Shown here piece by piece: positions 15,666 to 21,896 of a DNA stretch of 59,552 bases. Numbering within the stretch: the stretch's first letter is position 1; every line of letters starts with the position of its first letter. The notes below the pieces were generated by a model. That model saw only the letters and a list, made by a program, of their open reading frames with translations, was not told the origin of the DNA and did not search any database. The stretch is from Deltaproteobacteria bacterium (GTDB lineage Bacteria; Desulfobacterota; Syntrophobacteria; Syntrophobacterales; Syntrophobacteraceae): contig JAJYTC010000005.1 in assembly GCA_021793275.1 (NCBI GenBank), forward strand, positions 1-59,552, in the 5' to 3' direction. The position numbers and the translations under genes are program-made.

Positions 15666-15783
15666 AAACCGTCTTTACGAATCTTGGCCCAATTGGCTCC
15701 GTGATGTCAAGGGTATATCTCAACAGCTCGCACAAGCGCCCGCTCCGGCACTCTACGCAAGCTCATATCGAGGTCCGGCGGCT

Positions 15784-16737
15784 TTAGGTCTCCGGCCCGG
15801 TTCGGACGTTACCCCCTTCGAGTCTATTTTTTCTAATGTATTCGAACGCAAAATTTGCCGCTCTCGCCCCGTCGGCACAGGCGGTCACGATTTGGCGCGT
15901 ATCGGTGTCGCGCACATCCCCTGCCGCGAAAAGACCGGGCGCCGAGGTCATCAGTTTCGCATCGGTCTTGAGAAAACCTTCCGGCGTTGTCTTAACCTCC
16001 ACCTGAATAACTCCCAGGTCTGCACCCCACCCGATGGCCATAAAAACCCCGTTGACCGGTAGCGTGCGTTTTTCCTTTCCATTAACGACAACGGTTAGTC
16101 CGTTAATTTCATCGGTTGCCTGAAACTCCTGCACAACAGCATTTAGAACTACCTCGATATTGCCCTTCTCGCCGGCCTCACGAACCAGCGCCGCCTCGGC
16201 TCTTAGACTCGTCCCGCGATGAACGATTATTACGCGTAGCGCAAATGCGGAAAGCGACAGGGCTTCGTGCACGGCCATGTTCCCACCCCCCAACACGGCC
16301 AGTGTAGCGCCTTTGTTTCTGAAAAGCGGCCCGTCGCACAGCGAGCAGTAGTATAAGCCCTTCTTGTCGGAATTCGGAATATCCAGAGTGCGCGGCACAA
16401 CCCCGGAGGCAATTATGGCCGCAGGCGCAAAATATTCTCCGCCCCCATCCAGCGTCCCCAGAAAACCGCTGTCGCGATCCAGAATTTTTTCCAGTCGCCG
16501 CATGGGTACGAACGCACCCTCCGCTTGGGCTTGAGCAAAAACCATTGCGCCCAGTTGGGCGCCGGGCACGCCGCCGGGGAAGCCGGGATAGTTCAAAATA
16601 TTCTCGATCTTGACAAGGTTCCCGCCCGGAGTGTCTCCAAAAACCGCCACCTCCATTCCGAGCCGCCGCCCGTATATGGCTGCGGTCAAACCGGCGGGAC
16701 CGGTCCCAATGATCATCAGGTCAAAGCGATCCGCCAT
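15784..16737 (-). CDS. trxB: thioredoxin reductase family flavoprotein
   Basis: 317 residues. The FAD-binding IIGTGPAGLTAAIYGRRLGM at the start, a second nucleotide-binding GGGNMAVHEALSLS, the redox-active CSLCDG near residue 135 and the C-terminal FAD motif GLFAAGDVRDTDTRQIVTACADGA give a complete low-molecular-weight thioredoxin reductase. The pyridine-nucleotide motif is GGGNMA with no HRRxxxR block (IVHRGTSLRAEA instead), so the electron donor may not be NADPH. It is the last gene of the run of thioredoxin-like genes on this strand, 48 bases behind the CobW-type GTPase gene, and probably reduces one or more of those thioredoxin-like proteins (inference). Confidence 0.88.
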   Translation of the reverse strand: MADRFDLMIIGTGPAGLTAAIYGRRLGMEVAVFGDTPGGNLVKIENILNYPGFPGGVPGAQLGAMVFAQAQAEGAFVPMRRLEKILDRDSGFLGTLDGGGEYFAPAAIIASGVVPRTLDIPNSDKKGLYYCSLCDGPLFRNKGATLAVLGGGNMAVHEALSLSAFALRVIIVHRGTSLRAEAALVREAGEKGNIEVVLNAVVQEFQATDEINGLTVVVNGKEKRTLPVNGVFMAIGWGADLGVIQVEVKTTPEGFLKTDAKLMTSAPGLFAAGDVRDTDTRQIVTACADGARAANFAFEYIRKNRLEGGNVRTGPET

Positions 16738-16785
16738 ATGATCACGCCTTCTTTTCTTTGAGAAATCCGATACGGGTGAGCTAGG

Positions 16786-17802
16786 TCACGCCATGGGTCT
16801 GAACGTGCTCACCTTCACCCAGTTGCCGCCTTCTTCGATTCCTTCCAGCGAGGCTATGGCTTCCGGAGAACCGATGAAGACGAGTATATTCTTATGCGCG
16901 ATACGCTGCGGCGCAATTTTGCATTTCTCGATGCTCCAGTCGCCCATCACATAGCTGAACAGGTAGTTCTCCCCGAGATAAGCGAGAAACCCTTTCGACC
17001 GCAGAATCGAAGAGGGCATCCCTGCCGCAAGACTTTCGACCTGTTTTATATCATCTCCCGCCCATCTGTAGACCGCCGACATGAGGCAGTCGGGAGGCGA
17101 CATCCCGGCGGTAATCGAATCCATCATCTCCTCGAGATAACGGTCAAGTTCTTCACTGGTCATGGAAACCTCTGCGGCCGGCAAACCGGTTCTTACATCG
17201 CCAGCGGTTTGCGGCAGGAAGAATTTTTCCAGCGGCATATCCGCGTAGACAGTCTCATGGAATTGCGGGTCGGGATGAAATTCGCGGATCACATCCTTGA
17301 TTTTTTCGATTATTTCCGGGGTGACCAGATCGACTTTGTTGATCACAAAACAGGTCGAAGACGCTATCTGTTTCTCTATGGCCGCATAGGTTTGATAGGC
17401 GTCTATAAAGTAGCGTGAATCGATGATGCAGAACTGGTGCCTGAACTGAAAACGGTCCTTGAACAGAGGCAGTCTCAAGTCCCTCTTCAGATCCGACGGA
17501 TTGGCTACGCCTGTCGATTCGATGATAAGGACGTCGGGGGCAACGGTCCTGGCGATCTCGTATAAACCCTTGATAAAGTCCGTCTTCACGCAGACACAAA
17601 AGATTGAACCCTTGCTGATTTCCATCATTTCAAGGTCGTCATTTTCTATCAAAGTGCCGTCTACCCCGATCTCGCCGAACTCGTTCATGAGAATCATGAG
17701 CTTTTTGTCCTTCGGGAACCGGCTAATGATGCGATTGAGGAAAGTGGTCTTGCCACTGCCCAAAAAACCGGTGATAAGGAAGACAAATGTGCTGTCAGAC
17801 AT
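16786..17802 (-). CDS. CobW/G3E-family GTPase with altered CxCC motif
   Basis: 338 residues. The P-loop GFLGSGKTTFLNRII, NEFGEIGVDG, the switch region IESTGVANPSDL and NKVDLV identify the CobW/G3E GTPases, which act as metallochaperones or cofactor-insertion factors. The usual GCxCC metal motif after the P-loop is changed to SIFCVCVKTDF, keeping two cysteines as CxC. A CobW C-terminal-like region follows (about residues 245-335). It starts three bases behind a CxxC mini-thioredoxin gene. Two further CobW proteins in this window (27921-29060 and 39185-40141) keep CxCC. The client metal or cofactor is not known; the setting suggests corrinoid or methyltransferase metal loading. Confidence 0.85.
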   Translation of the reverse strand: MSDSTFVFLITGFLGSGKTTFLNRIISRFPKDKKLMILMNEFGEIGVDGTLIENDDLEMMEISKGSIFCVCVKTDFIKGLYEIARTVAPDVLIIESTGVANPSDLKRDLRLPLFKDRFQFRHQFCIIDSRYFIDAYQTYAAIEKQIASSTCFVINKVDLVTPEIIEKIKDVIREFHPDPQFHETVYADMPLEKFFLPQTAGDVRTGLPAAEVSMTSEELDRYLEEMMDSITAGMSPPDCLMSAVYRWAGDDIKQVESLAAGMPSSILRSKGFLAYLGENYLFSYVMGDWSIEKCKIAPQRIAHKNILVFIGSPEAIASLEGIEEGGNWVKVSTFRPMA

Positions 17803-17805
17803 GGC

Positions 17806-18051
17806 TTACATGTTCTCCCTGAGCAATCGGGCGATTTCCTCGACGCCAAGCAGTTTTCCGACGGAGAGGACCCTGCCGTCGATTACGAGCGCGGGCGTTA
17901 TGAATACGCCCATCTTCATGAAATATTGCGGGTCCTTGACCTTTTTCACCTCGACACTTTCGGAGGCGCCCAGATTCGATACCGCCGCCTGCACGTTCGC
18001 ATAAAGCTCTTCACACCTCTGGCAACCAGGCCCCAATACCTCTATTTTCAT
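17806..18051 (-). CDS. CxxC mini-thioredoxin (Thioredoxin_3 / redox-active disulfide type)
   Basis: 81 residues. MKIEVLGPGCQRCEELY begins a thioredoxin fold with the active site C-Q-R-C, and FITPALVIDGRVLSVGKL carries the cis-Pro loop. It matches the small redox-active disulfide protein family (Thioredoxin_3). The ATG at 18051 has AAGGA six bases upstream; the longer frame is not supported. Its stop is three bases from the CobW-type GTPase, the same pairing seen again at 27642-29060. A role as thiol partner of the GTPase or as electron carrier from trxB is inference. Confidence 0.85.
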   Translation of the reverse strand: MKIEVLGPGCQRCEELYANVQAAVSNLGASESVEVKKVKDPQYFMKMGVFITPALVIDGRVLSVGKLLGVEEIARLLRENM

Positions 18052-18107
18052 GCGCCATCCTTCCAGGCAAATGCTCTCGAAGCCCGAGCGAAACCGCGCC
18101 GCAAACC

Positions 18108-18419
18108 TCACTCGCAGGCCGGCAGCGCAAGCCCTTCGTCCATATTTAGCCTGAGCGGGGTCAAACAAAATCTGCAAAATCCCAGTTCCCCGCCATTCGC
18201 AACAAGCAAATGCCAGAGCTCTTTGTAGACGTTAAAATCCGCCGCCCTGAGCACTCCTTCCAAATCCGACGGCGGTTCCAACCGCCTTATGCGGTCCGTT
18301 TTCCCGCAATACGGGCACAGAACGCCGAACAGGGCCATTTCGGTCCTGGGCAGTTCGCATTCGATGATCAGCCGTTTTATTGCTTCTGTCGCTTGCCTGC
18401 CGTCCATATCGCGAGACAC
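18108..18419 (-). CDS. small zinc-ribbon-like protein of unknown function
   Basis: 103 residues from a GTG start with GGAGGG upstream (an ATG at 18407 is an alternative). Two Cys pairs, LCPYCGKTDRIRRL and GFCRFCLTPL, about 45 residues apart, suggest one treble-clef or zinc-ribbon site. The part between is helical. It lies 15 bases behind the SMC-like ATPase gene. I do not recognise the family. Confidence 0.65.
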   Translation of the reverse strand: MSRDMDGRQATEAIKRLIIECELPRTEMALFGVLCPYCGKTDRIRRLEPPSDLEGVLRAADFNVYKELWHLLVANGGELGFCRFCLTPLRLNMDEGLALPACE

Positions 18420-18434
18420 GATGCGACTCCCTCC

Positions 18435-19415
18435 TCAGCAGCATTTGTAGAGCCTGAGCAGTTTCTTATCCATGACAAAATAAAATTTCATGAATGACGA
18501 GCCGTCGGGCCGGCTCCGAACACCGTGAAGGGTGTTCGCCAACTCTATCGTGCTCCTCAAGTGCGTGATCATTATGAGCTGTTTTCGGACTGCGAGGCCT
18601 TTCAGCAGATCCTGCATGCGCTTGTGATTGACGTAGTCAAGGGCCGGTTCGACTTCATCGAGAAGATAAATGGGGCTTTGGAGCTGATCGAAAAGGGCCA
18701 GTTTTGCCGCCAGGGAAGTAACCGTGCGTTCTCCGCCGGATATGAGCTTCGACTTTCTAACTCCTTTGTCCGGAAAAGATATCTCTATCTCCAGCCCGTT
18801 GGTGTCATTATGAGGACAAAGGAAAAGCCGGCAATCTCCCTCGGGCAGCAAAGAATTGAAATATTTCCTGAACCCCCGGTCCCATTCTTCGACAAAAAAC
18901 CTCATGTCGATTCCGGCGCAACTGTCGCCTAAAAATGCTTGAACTTCCTCCCACCTTTTCGCCGGATCCAGGCGCAGCCAGTCATTTAGCTGCTCCTGGC
19001 GCACGAGCGTCTTCAGCGTATCGACCAGCCCGAGACCCTTGAGACGATCAAGATAGGCCGCTCGGCTCAAAACCTTTCCGTCTTCCACAAATGCGTCCTC
19101 TCCGGATCTGAATAAACGCCTCTCAAGACGGCGCCTCAAATCATCCTTGCCTGTCCCTTCGCTAAAAACGAGAGCAACGCTTACGTTTTCGGCCGGCGGA
19201 CGCTCCTTGCTTCCGCTGAAAAACAAATCGCCAGTCTCATAGCAGCGGAGCCGCTCCAAATCGTTTTCTCCGAACGCCCAGGTAATTGCGTCCAAGATGT
19301 TGGATTTGCCGACCCCGTTGTTCCCTATAACGACGCCAATGCCGGGGTTGAAATTCATTTCCGTTTCGGCGGCATAGGACCTGAATCCATCTATTAATAC
19401 CTGTTCGAGAAACAT
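18435..19415 (-). CDS. SMC-like ABC ATPase lacking a coiled coil
   Basis: 326 residues. The N-terminal half has MFLEQVLIDGFRSY and the Walker A GNNGVGKSNILDAITWAFGE, as in SMC/RecF/Rad50 heads. The C-terminal half has the signature SGGERTVTSLAAKLALF, the Walker B YLLDEVEPALD and the D/H-loop TH of IMITHLRST. In SMC proteins these halves are separated by hundreds of coiled-coil residues and a hinge; here only about 110 residues lie between them. It is therefore a bare head domain. The ATG at 19415 is chosen because homology starts there; it is five bases from the selenoprotein stop. Function is unknown; DNA repair is possible but the neighbours are redox and methyl-transfer genes. Confidence 0.75.
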   Translation of the reverse strand: MFLEQVLIDGFRSYAAETEMNFNPGIGVVIGNNGVGKSNILDAITWAFGENDLERLRCYETGDLFFSGSKERPPAENVSVALVFSEGTGKDDLRRRLERRLFRSGEDAFVEDGKVLSRAAYLDRLKGLGLVDTLKTLVRQEQLNDWLRLDPAKRWEEVQAFLGDSCAGIDMRFFVEEWDRGFRKYFNSLLPEGDCRLFLCPHNDTNGLEIEISFPDKGVRKSKLISGGERTVTSLAAKLALFDQLQSPIYLLDEVEPALDYVNHKRMQDLLKGLAVRKQLIMITHLRSTIELANTLHGVRSRPDGSSFMKFYFVMDKKLLRLYKCC

Positions 19416-19420
19416 CCGGT

Positions 19421-19711
19421 TCAACTCCGCTGGTTCGGCCTGTAACGATCCATGATCGCCTGGATCAATTCTTCCTGCGGCGGGATGATCGCCTCGAAAA
19501 CAAGCTCTTCGTTCAGGGCCACACTGGGCAGGGACTTGGCGCGCAACCGCTTGAAACGCTGGATGCCCTCGCGCGTGCGCAGATCCCATTCGTACACTTC
19601 GATAATTTCTTTAATATCGTTCGGCAACGCCTGTACCGATTCCGCCATGTAGACGCATGCAGCTCATTGGCGAAAATCGGTCAGCAGCACATCAACAATC
19701 ACTTTGTTCAC
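19421..19711 (-). CDS. thioredoxin-like selenoprotein (U-A-A-C active site)
   Basis: 96 residues if the in-frame TGA at 19664-19666 is read as selenocysteine (residue 16). A GTG at 19711 has AGGAGG seven bases upstream and opens VNKVIVDVLLTDFRQ, then TGA, then AACVYMAESVQALPNDIKEIIE. The paralogue at 21477-21872 reads DSVQCAACGYMMESIAALPDDVQEMIE in the same place, so TGA replaces the first active-site Cys exactly. The rest (SLPSVALNEELVFEAIIPPQEEL) aligns over its full length and carries the cis-Pro loop. An ATG at 19648 would start after the active site and is rejected. A possible short stem (CGTCT with AGGCG) follows the TGA but is not a clear SECIS. Likely a redox carrier working with trxB; substrate unknown. 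Confidence 0.85.
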
Positions 19712-19726
19712 AGATCGGCCTCCTGG

Positions 19727-20671
19727 TTAATTCTCTACTGGAGTAGACCTGAACTGCACAACGACCCCACCCTTTGTCCACTCGATGAGAGCGTACCGGT
19801 AAAATTCCCCCGACCTGAGCGACCCTACGTTTATCATGTCTACTTCGCCCAGCCGGACGTGCTTCCACTCGCCCGTCGTTCCAAAGAGGACAATGGAGGC
19901 GGAAAAGTGCTTAAGCATGGTTTCCATAGCCGGGAAAACCGACTCGTCGCGCAGATAGTCGCTAAGGTAGCAGACGGAAAGGATTTCAGAGGCGTAGGGC
20001 CCAAAATCGGAAAACCCGGGCAAATCCTGTATGAACCCTCCGTGAAACGCGACTCCATGGCGGTCTCCCAAATTAAACATTCGAATCAGCGGGGTGATGA
20101 GCAACCGATCCCGGTTCGCCTGCTTTACGGAAACTTCCGCCCCGTGATCCCCGAACCGGCCAAGCGCTATCATGCGGTCAATCGGTCCCTGGACAACCCT
20201 TATCCCCTTCTTTACAGCAAGTTCCACTGCGGCGTCGTCTGCACCGTCGCCTCCGCCCCGAGTTAGATTGCCAAGACTGTAAAGGGCCTGCGCTCCTTCG
20301 GCTTTGGAAAGCGCATAGACCCTTTCGATGCCTTCGCTGTCCCCCATAGCCTCCGAAATGACAGCCAGCTTCAGCAGCTCGCCAGCCTCTTCGATTCCTG
20401 TCGTTATTGGATCGGCCTCGGCTATCTCACCGTTCTGCGCCATAAGAAGGGCTTTGCCTAGCTGATCCGGGCATGAAGTGCCGTTGCGGCATACAATCCC
20501 GCGAAGAAAAGGAAGAGCTTTATCCACATCCATGCCCTCGAGCAACCCGGCTATCAGTTGACTGTTACCGATGCAGCCTCCCCCCACCATGCGCACATCC
20601 TTTATGGCATTGTTCTCCAGTGCAAAATGGATCTCGGCCGGGCAGACGCCTTGAGGCTTGAATACATACAT
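19727..20671 (-). CDS. TSCPD domain fused to a decayed calcineurin-like phosphoesterase
   Basis: 314 residues. Residues 1-85 form a TSCPD domain (PQGVCPAEIHFALENN, GGGCIGNSQLIAGLLEGM, CRNGTSCPDQLGKAL). From about residue 95 the sequence follows the YfcE/MJ0936-type phosphoesterase fold, but every metal site is changed: ISEAMGDSEGI for DIHGN, SLGNLTRGG for GDLVGYG, VQGPIDR for GNHD, FGTTGE for FGHTH; only FHGG and INVGS recall the original. It is probably catalytically dead and serves as a binding scaffold (inference). The ATG at 20671 overlaps the stop of a 23-codon ORF as TGATG. The longer frame uses a TTG at 20737 and is less likely. Confidence 0.7.
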   Translation of the reverse strand: MYVFKPQGVCPAEIHFALENNAIKDVRMVGGGCIGNSQLIAGLLEGMDVDKALPFLRGIVCRNGTSCPDQLGKALLMAQNGEIAEADPITTGIEEAGELLKLAVISEAMGDSEGIERVYALSKAEGAQALYSLGNLTRGGGDGADDAAVELAVKKGIRVVQGPIDRMIALGRFGDHGAEVSVKQANRDRLLITPLIRMFNLGDRHGVAFHGGFIQDLPGFSDFGPYASEILSVCYLSDYLRDESVFPAMETMLKHFSASIVLFGTTGEWKHVRLGEVDMINVGSLRSGEFYRYALIEWTKGGVVVQFRSTPVEN

Positions 20672-20742
20672 CAGGCACAGTTCCCGATTCGGGCGGACTC
20701 GAAGGTCCTGCCGCAACAGCCCGAGCAGCGCGGGCAATTCAT
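20671..20742 (-). CDS. 23-residue Cys-rich microprotein candidate
   Basis: The frame MNCPRCSGCCGR...GNCA has five cysteines in 23 residues, including CPRCSGCC, which looks like a small metal-binding knuckle. Its ATG overlaps the preceding stop as ATGA, and its own TGA overlaps the next ATG as TGATG, so it is coupled at both ends. GGAGG lies 11 bases upstream. It could be a real peptide or simply a translational-coupling relay; no homologue is known to me. Confidence 0.45.
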   Translation of the reverse strand: MNCPRCSGCCGRTFESARIGNCA

Positions 20743-21056
20743 TTCAGTACTTCCTCCAGGTACTCTTCCAGTTCCTCGACCGGGGGTATGGAATCAAACA
20801 CCAACCTCTCATTGACGAATATGGACGGAATAGGGGCGACCTTACCCGCTTTCATGGAAAGCGCGGCATAGCGCTGCGCCCCGGCACGCCTTTTGAGCAC
20901 CACCTTTTCCCAGCGAACCCGAGCGCCAAACCTGCCTGCCGCCTCTTCGACCACTTCCGCCATGTATACGCACGGAATGCAGTGATCTCCCTCGTAGATC
21001 ACTTCGACGTGGGCGGTTTTCCGCTCAACATCGGCGCGGGACTCATTTCGCACCAT
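20739..21056 (-). CDS. thioredoxin-like protein, C-I-P-C active site
   Basis: 105 residues. VEVIYEGDHCIPCVYMAEVVEE gives a first strand, a CxxC at about residues 27-30 and helix 1; APIPSIFVNERLVFDSIPPVEELEE gives the cis-Pro loop and last strands. It is a paralogue of the genes at 21043-21378, 21477-21872 and 19421-19711. The N-terminal 18 residues are charged and unlike the relatives. The start overlaps the preceding gene by 14 bases. No signal peptide, so cytoplasmic. Probably a thiol-redox or thiol-carrier protein of the local cluster. Confidence 0.8.
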   Translation of the reverse strand: MVRNESRADVERKTAHVEVIYEGDHCIPCVYMAEVVEEAAGRFGARVRWEKVVLKRRAGAQRYAALSMKAGKVAPIPSIFVNERLVFDSIPPVEELEEYLEEVLK

Positions 21057-21378
21057 TTTCTCGCTCAGACAGGAACCTTTCGATCGATTCTATTAGATCG
21101 TCCTTCACCGGGATGACGTCGAAGACCAACTTGCCGTCAACGAAAATTGAAGGAATAGGAGCGAGCCGCATTTTTCGGTAAGCCTTCTCGCCATAAAGGG
21201 CTATTGAAAGCTCCTCGAACCGCTTGGCATGTTGCTTATTCTTCTTGAACTCGAGCTTCGTTACGACTACCAACTCCCCGTAGCTCCCGACGACATCGAG
21301 CACCGCTTGAGCCATGTAATAGCTCGCCGGGCATTGGTCCCCCTCATAAACGATTTCCAGATGGATCGGCTTCTTCAT
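21043..21378 (-). CDS. thioredoxin-like protein with monothiol C-P-A-S site
   Basis: 111 residues from the ATG at 21378 (MKKPIHLEIVYEGDQCPASYYMAQAV). The fold matches its neighbours (cis-Pro loop APIPSIFVDGKLVFDVIP), but the second active-site Cys is Ser, giving CPAS. A monothiol site cannot resolve a disulfide by itself and suggests a trapping, carrier or glutaredoxin-like role. An insertion of about ten residues (YGEKAYRK) precedes the cis-Pro loop. The longer frame to 21471 runs back over the previous stop region and is not supported. Confidence 0.8.
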   Translation of the reverse strand: MKKPIHLEIVYEGDQCPASYYMAQAVLDVVGSYGELVVVTKLEFKKNKQHAKRFEELSIALYGEKAYRKMRLAPIPSIFVDGKLVFDVIPVKDDLIESIERFLSERENGAK

Positions 21379-21476
21379 GAACCTGCCTGGCATGGCGGCA
21401 TTTTTTCTTCTTGAAGTTAAAGGGGGCATTTCGCAATGCCCCCTCGGAAATTCCAGCGGGAATTCAAACAATGGCT

Positions 21477-21872
21477 CTACGAATCAGCCCTCGTTTTTAA
21501 ACCGGCGCCGGCCTTCTTCAGATTTTCCTGAATCTTGTCGAACTGGAAGCCCTTATCGCGAAGCGACTGAATGCGTTTAGACATCGCTTCGTTGGGGGCA
21601 CGCTTGGCCATCTCGTCAATCAGCTCCTCGTATTGAGGAATGATACTGGGAAAGACCAAGTCCCGTTCGATGCAGATGGTGGGAAGCACTTTTCCTTTGA
21701 GTTCCAGAAACTTGCCTATCCCCTCCTTGTTTTTGATTGACCATTCTTTGTACTCGATCATCTCCTGGACATCGTCAGGCAAAGCGGCGATCGATTCCAT
21801 CATATATCCGCAGGCGGCGCATTGCACACTGTCCAGCGTGAGAACATCAATGTGGATCTTGTCTCCCGCCAT
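21477..21872 (-). CDS. thioredoxin-like protein, C-A-A-C active site, with C-terminal extension
   Basis: 131 residues. HIDVLTLDSVQCAACGYMMES carries the CxxC at about residues 18-21, and VLPTICIERDLVFPSIIPQYEEL the cis-Pro region. A helical, charged C-terminal extension of about 45 residues (from KRAPNEAMSKRIQ) is absent from the paralogues. The ATG at 21872 has GGAGGAG upstream. It follows the selenocysteine-containing methyltransferase gene by 24 bases and is the Cys counterpart of the selenoprotein at 19421-19711. Confidence 0.82.
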   Translation of the reverse strand: MAGDKIHIDVLTLDSVQCAACGYMMESIAALPDDVQEMIEYKEWSIKNKEGIGKFLELKGKVLPTICIERDLVFPSIIPQYEELIDEMAKRAPNEAMSKRIQSLRDKGFQFDKIQENLKKAGAGLKTRADS

Positions 21873-21896
21873 ATTCTTCTCCTCCACTCCGTTGCT

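Noticed and set aside
15661-15783. Second cobalamin riboswitch before cbiX
   Set aside because: No B12 box or other conserved aptamer block was found; only the terminator hairpin is present.
18108-18110. TGA ending the zinc-ribbon gene as another selenocysteine codon
   Set aside because: The frame after it is short, Arg-rich and unlike any domain, and no hairpin follows.
19421-19648. 75-residue protein starting at the ATG at 19648
   Set aside because: It would lack the first strand and active site of the fold. The longer frame through TGA has a better ribosome-binding site and aligns fully with its paralogue.
20671-20673. TGA of the 23-codon ORF read as selenocysteine (would give C-A-U-C)
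   Set aside because: Read-through would run out of frame over the TSCPD gene and end after about 27 residues without similarity.
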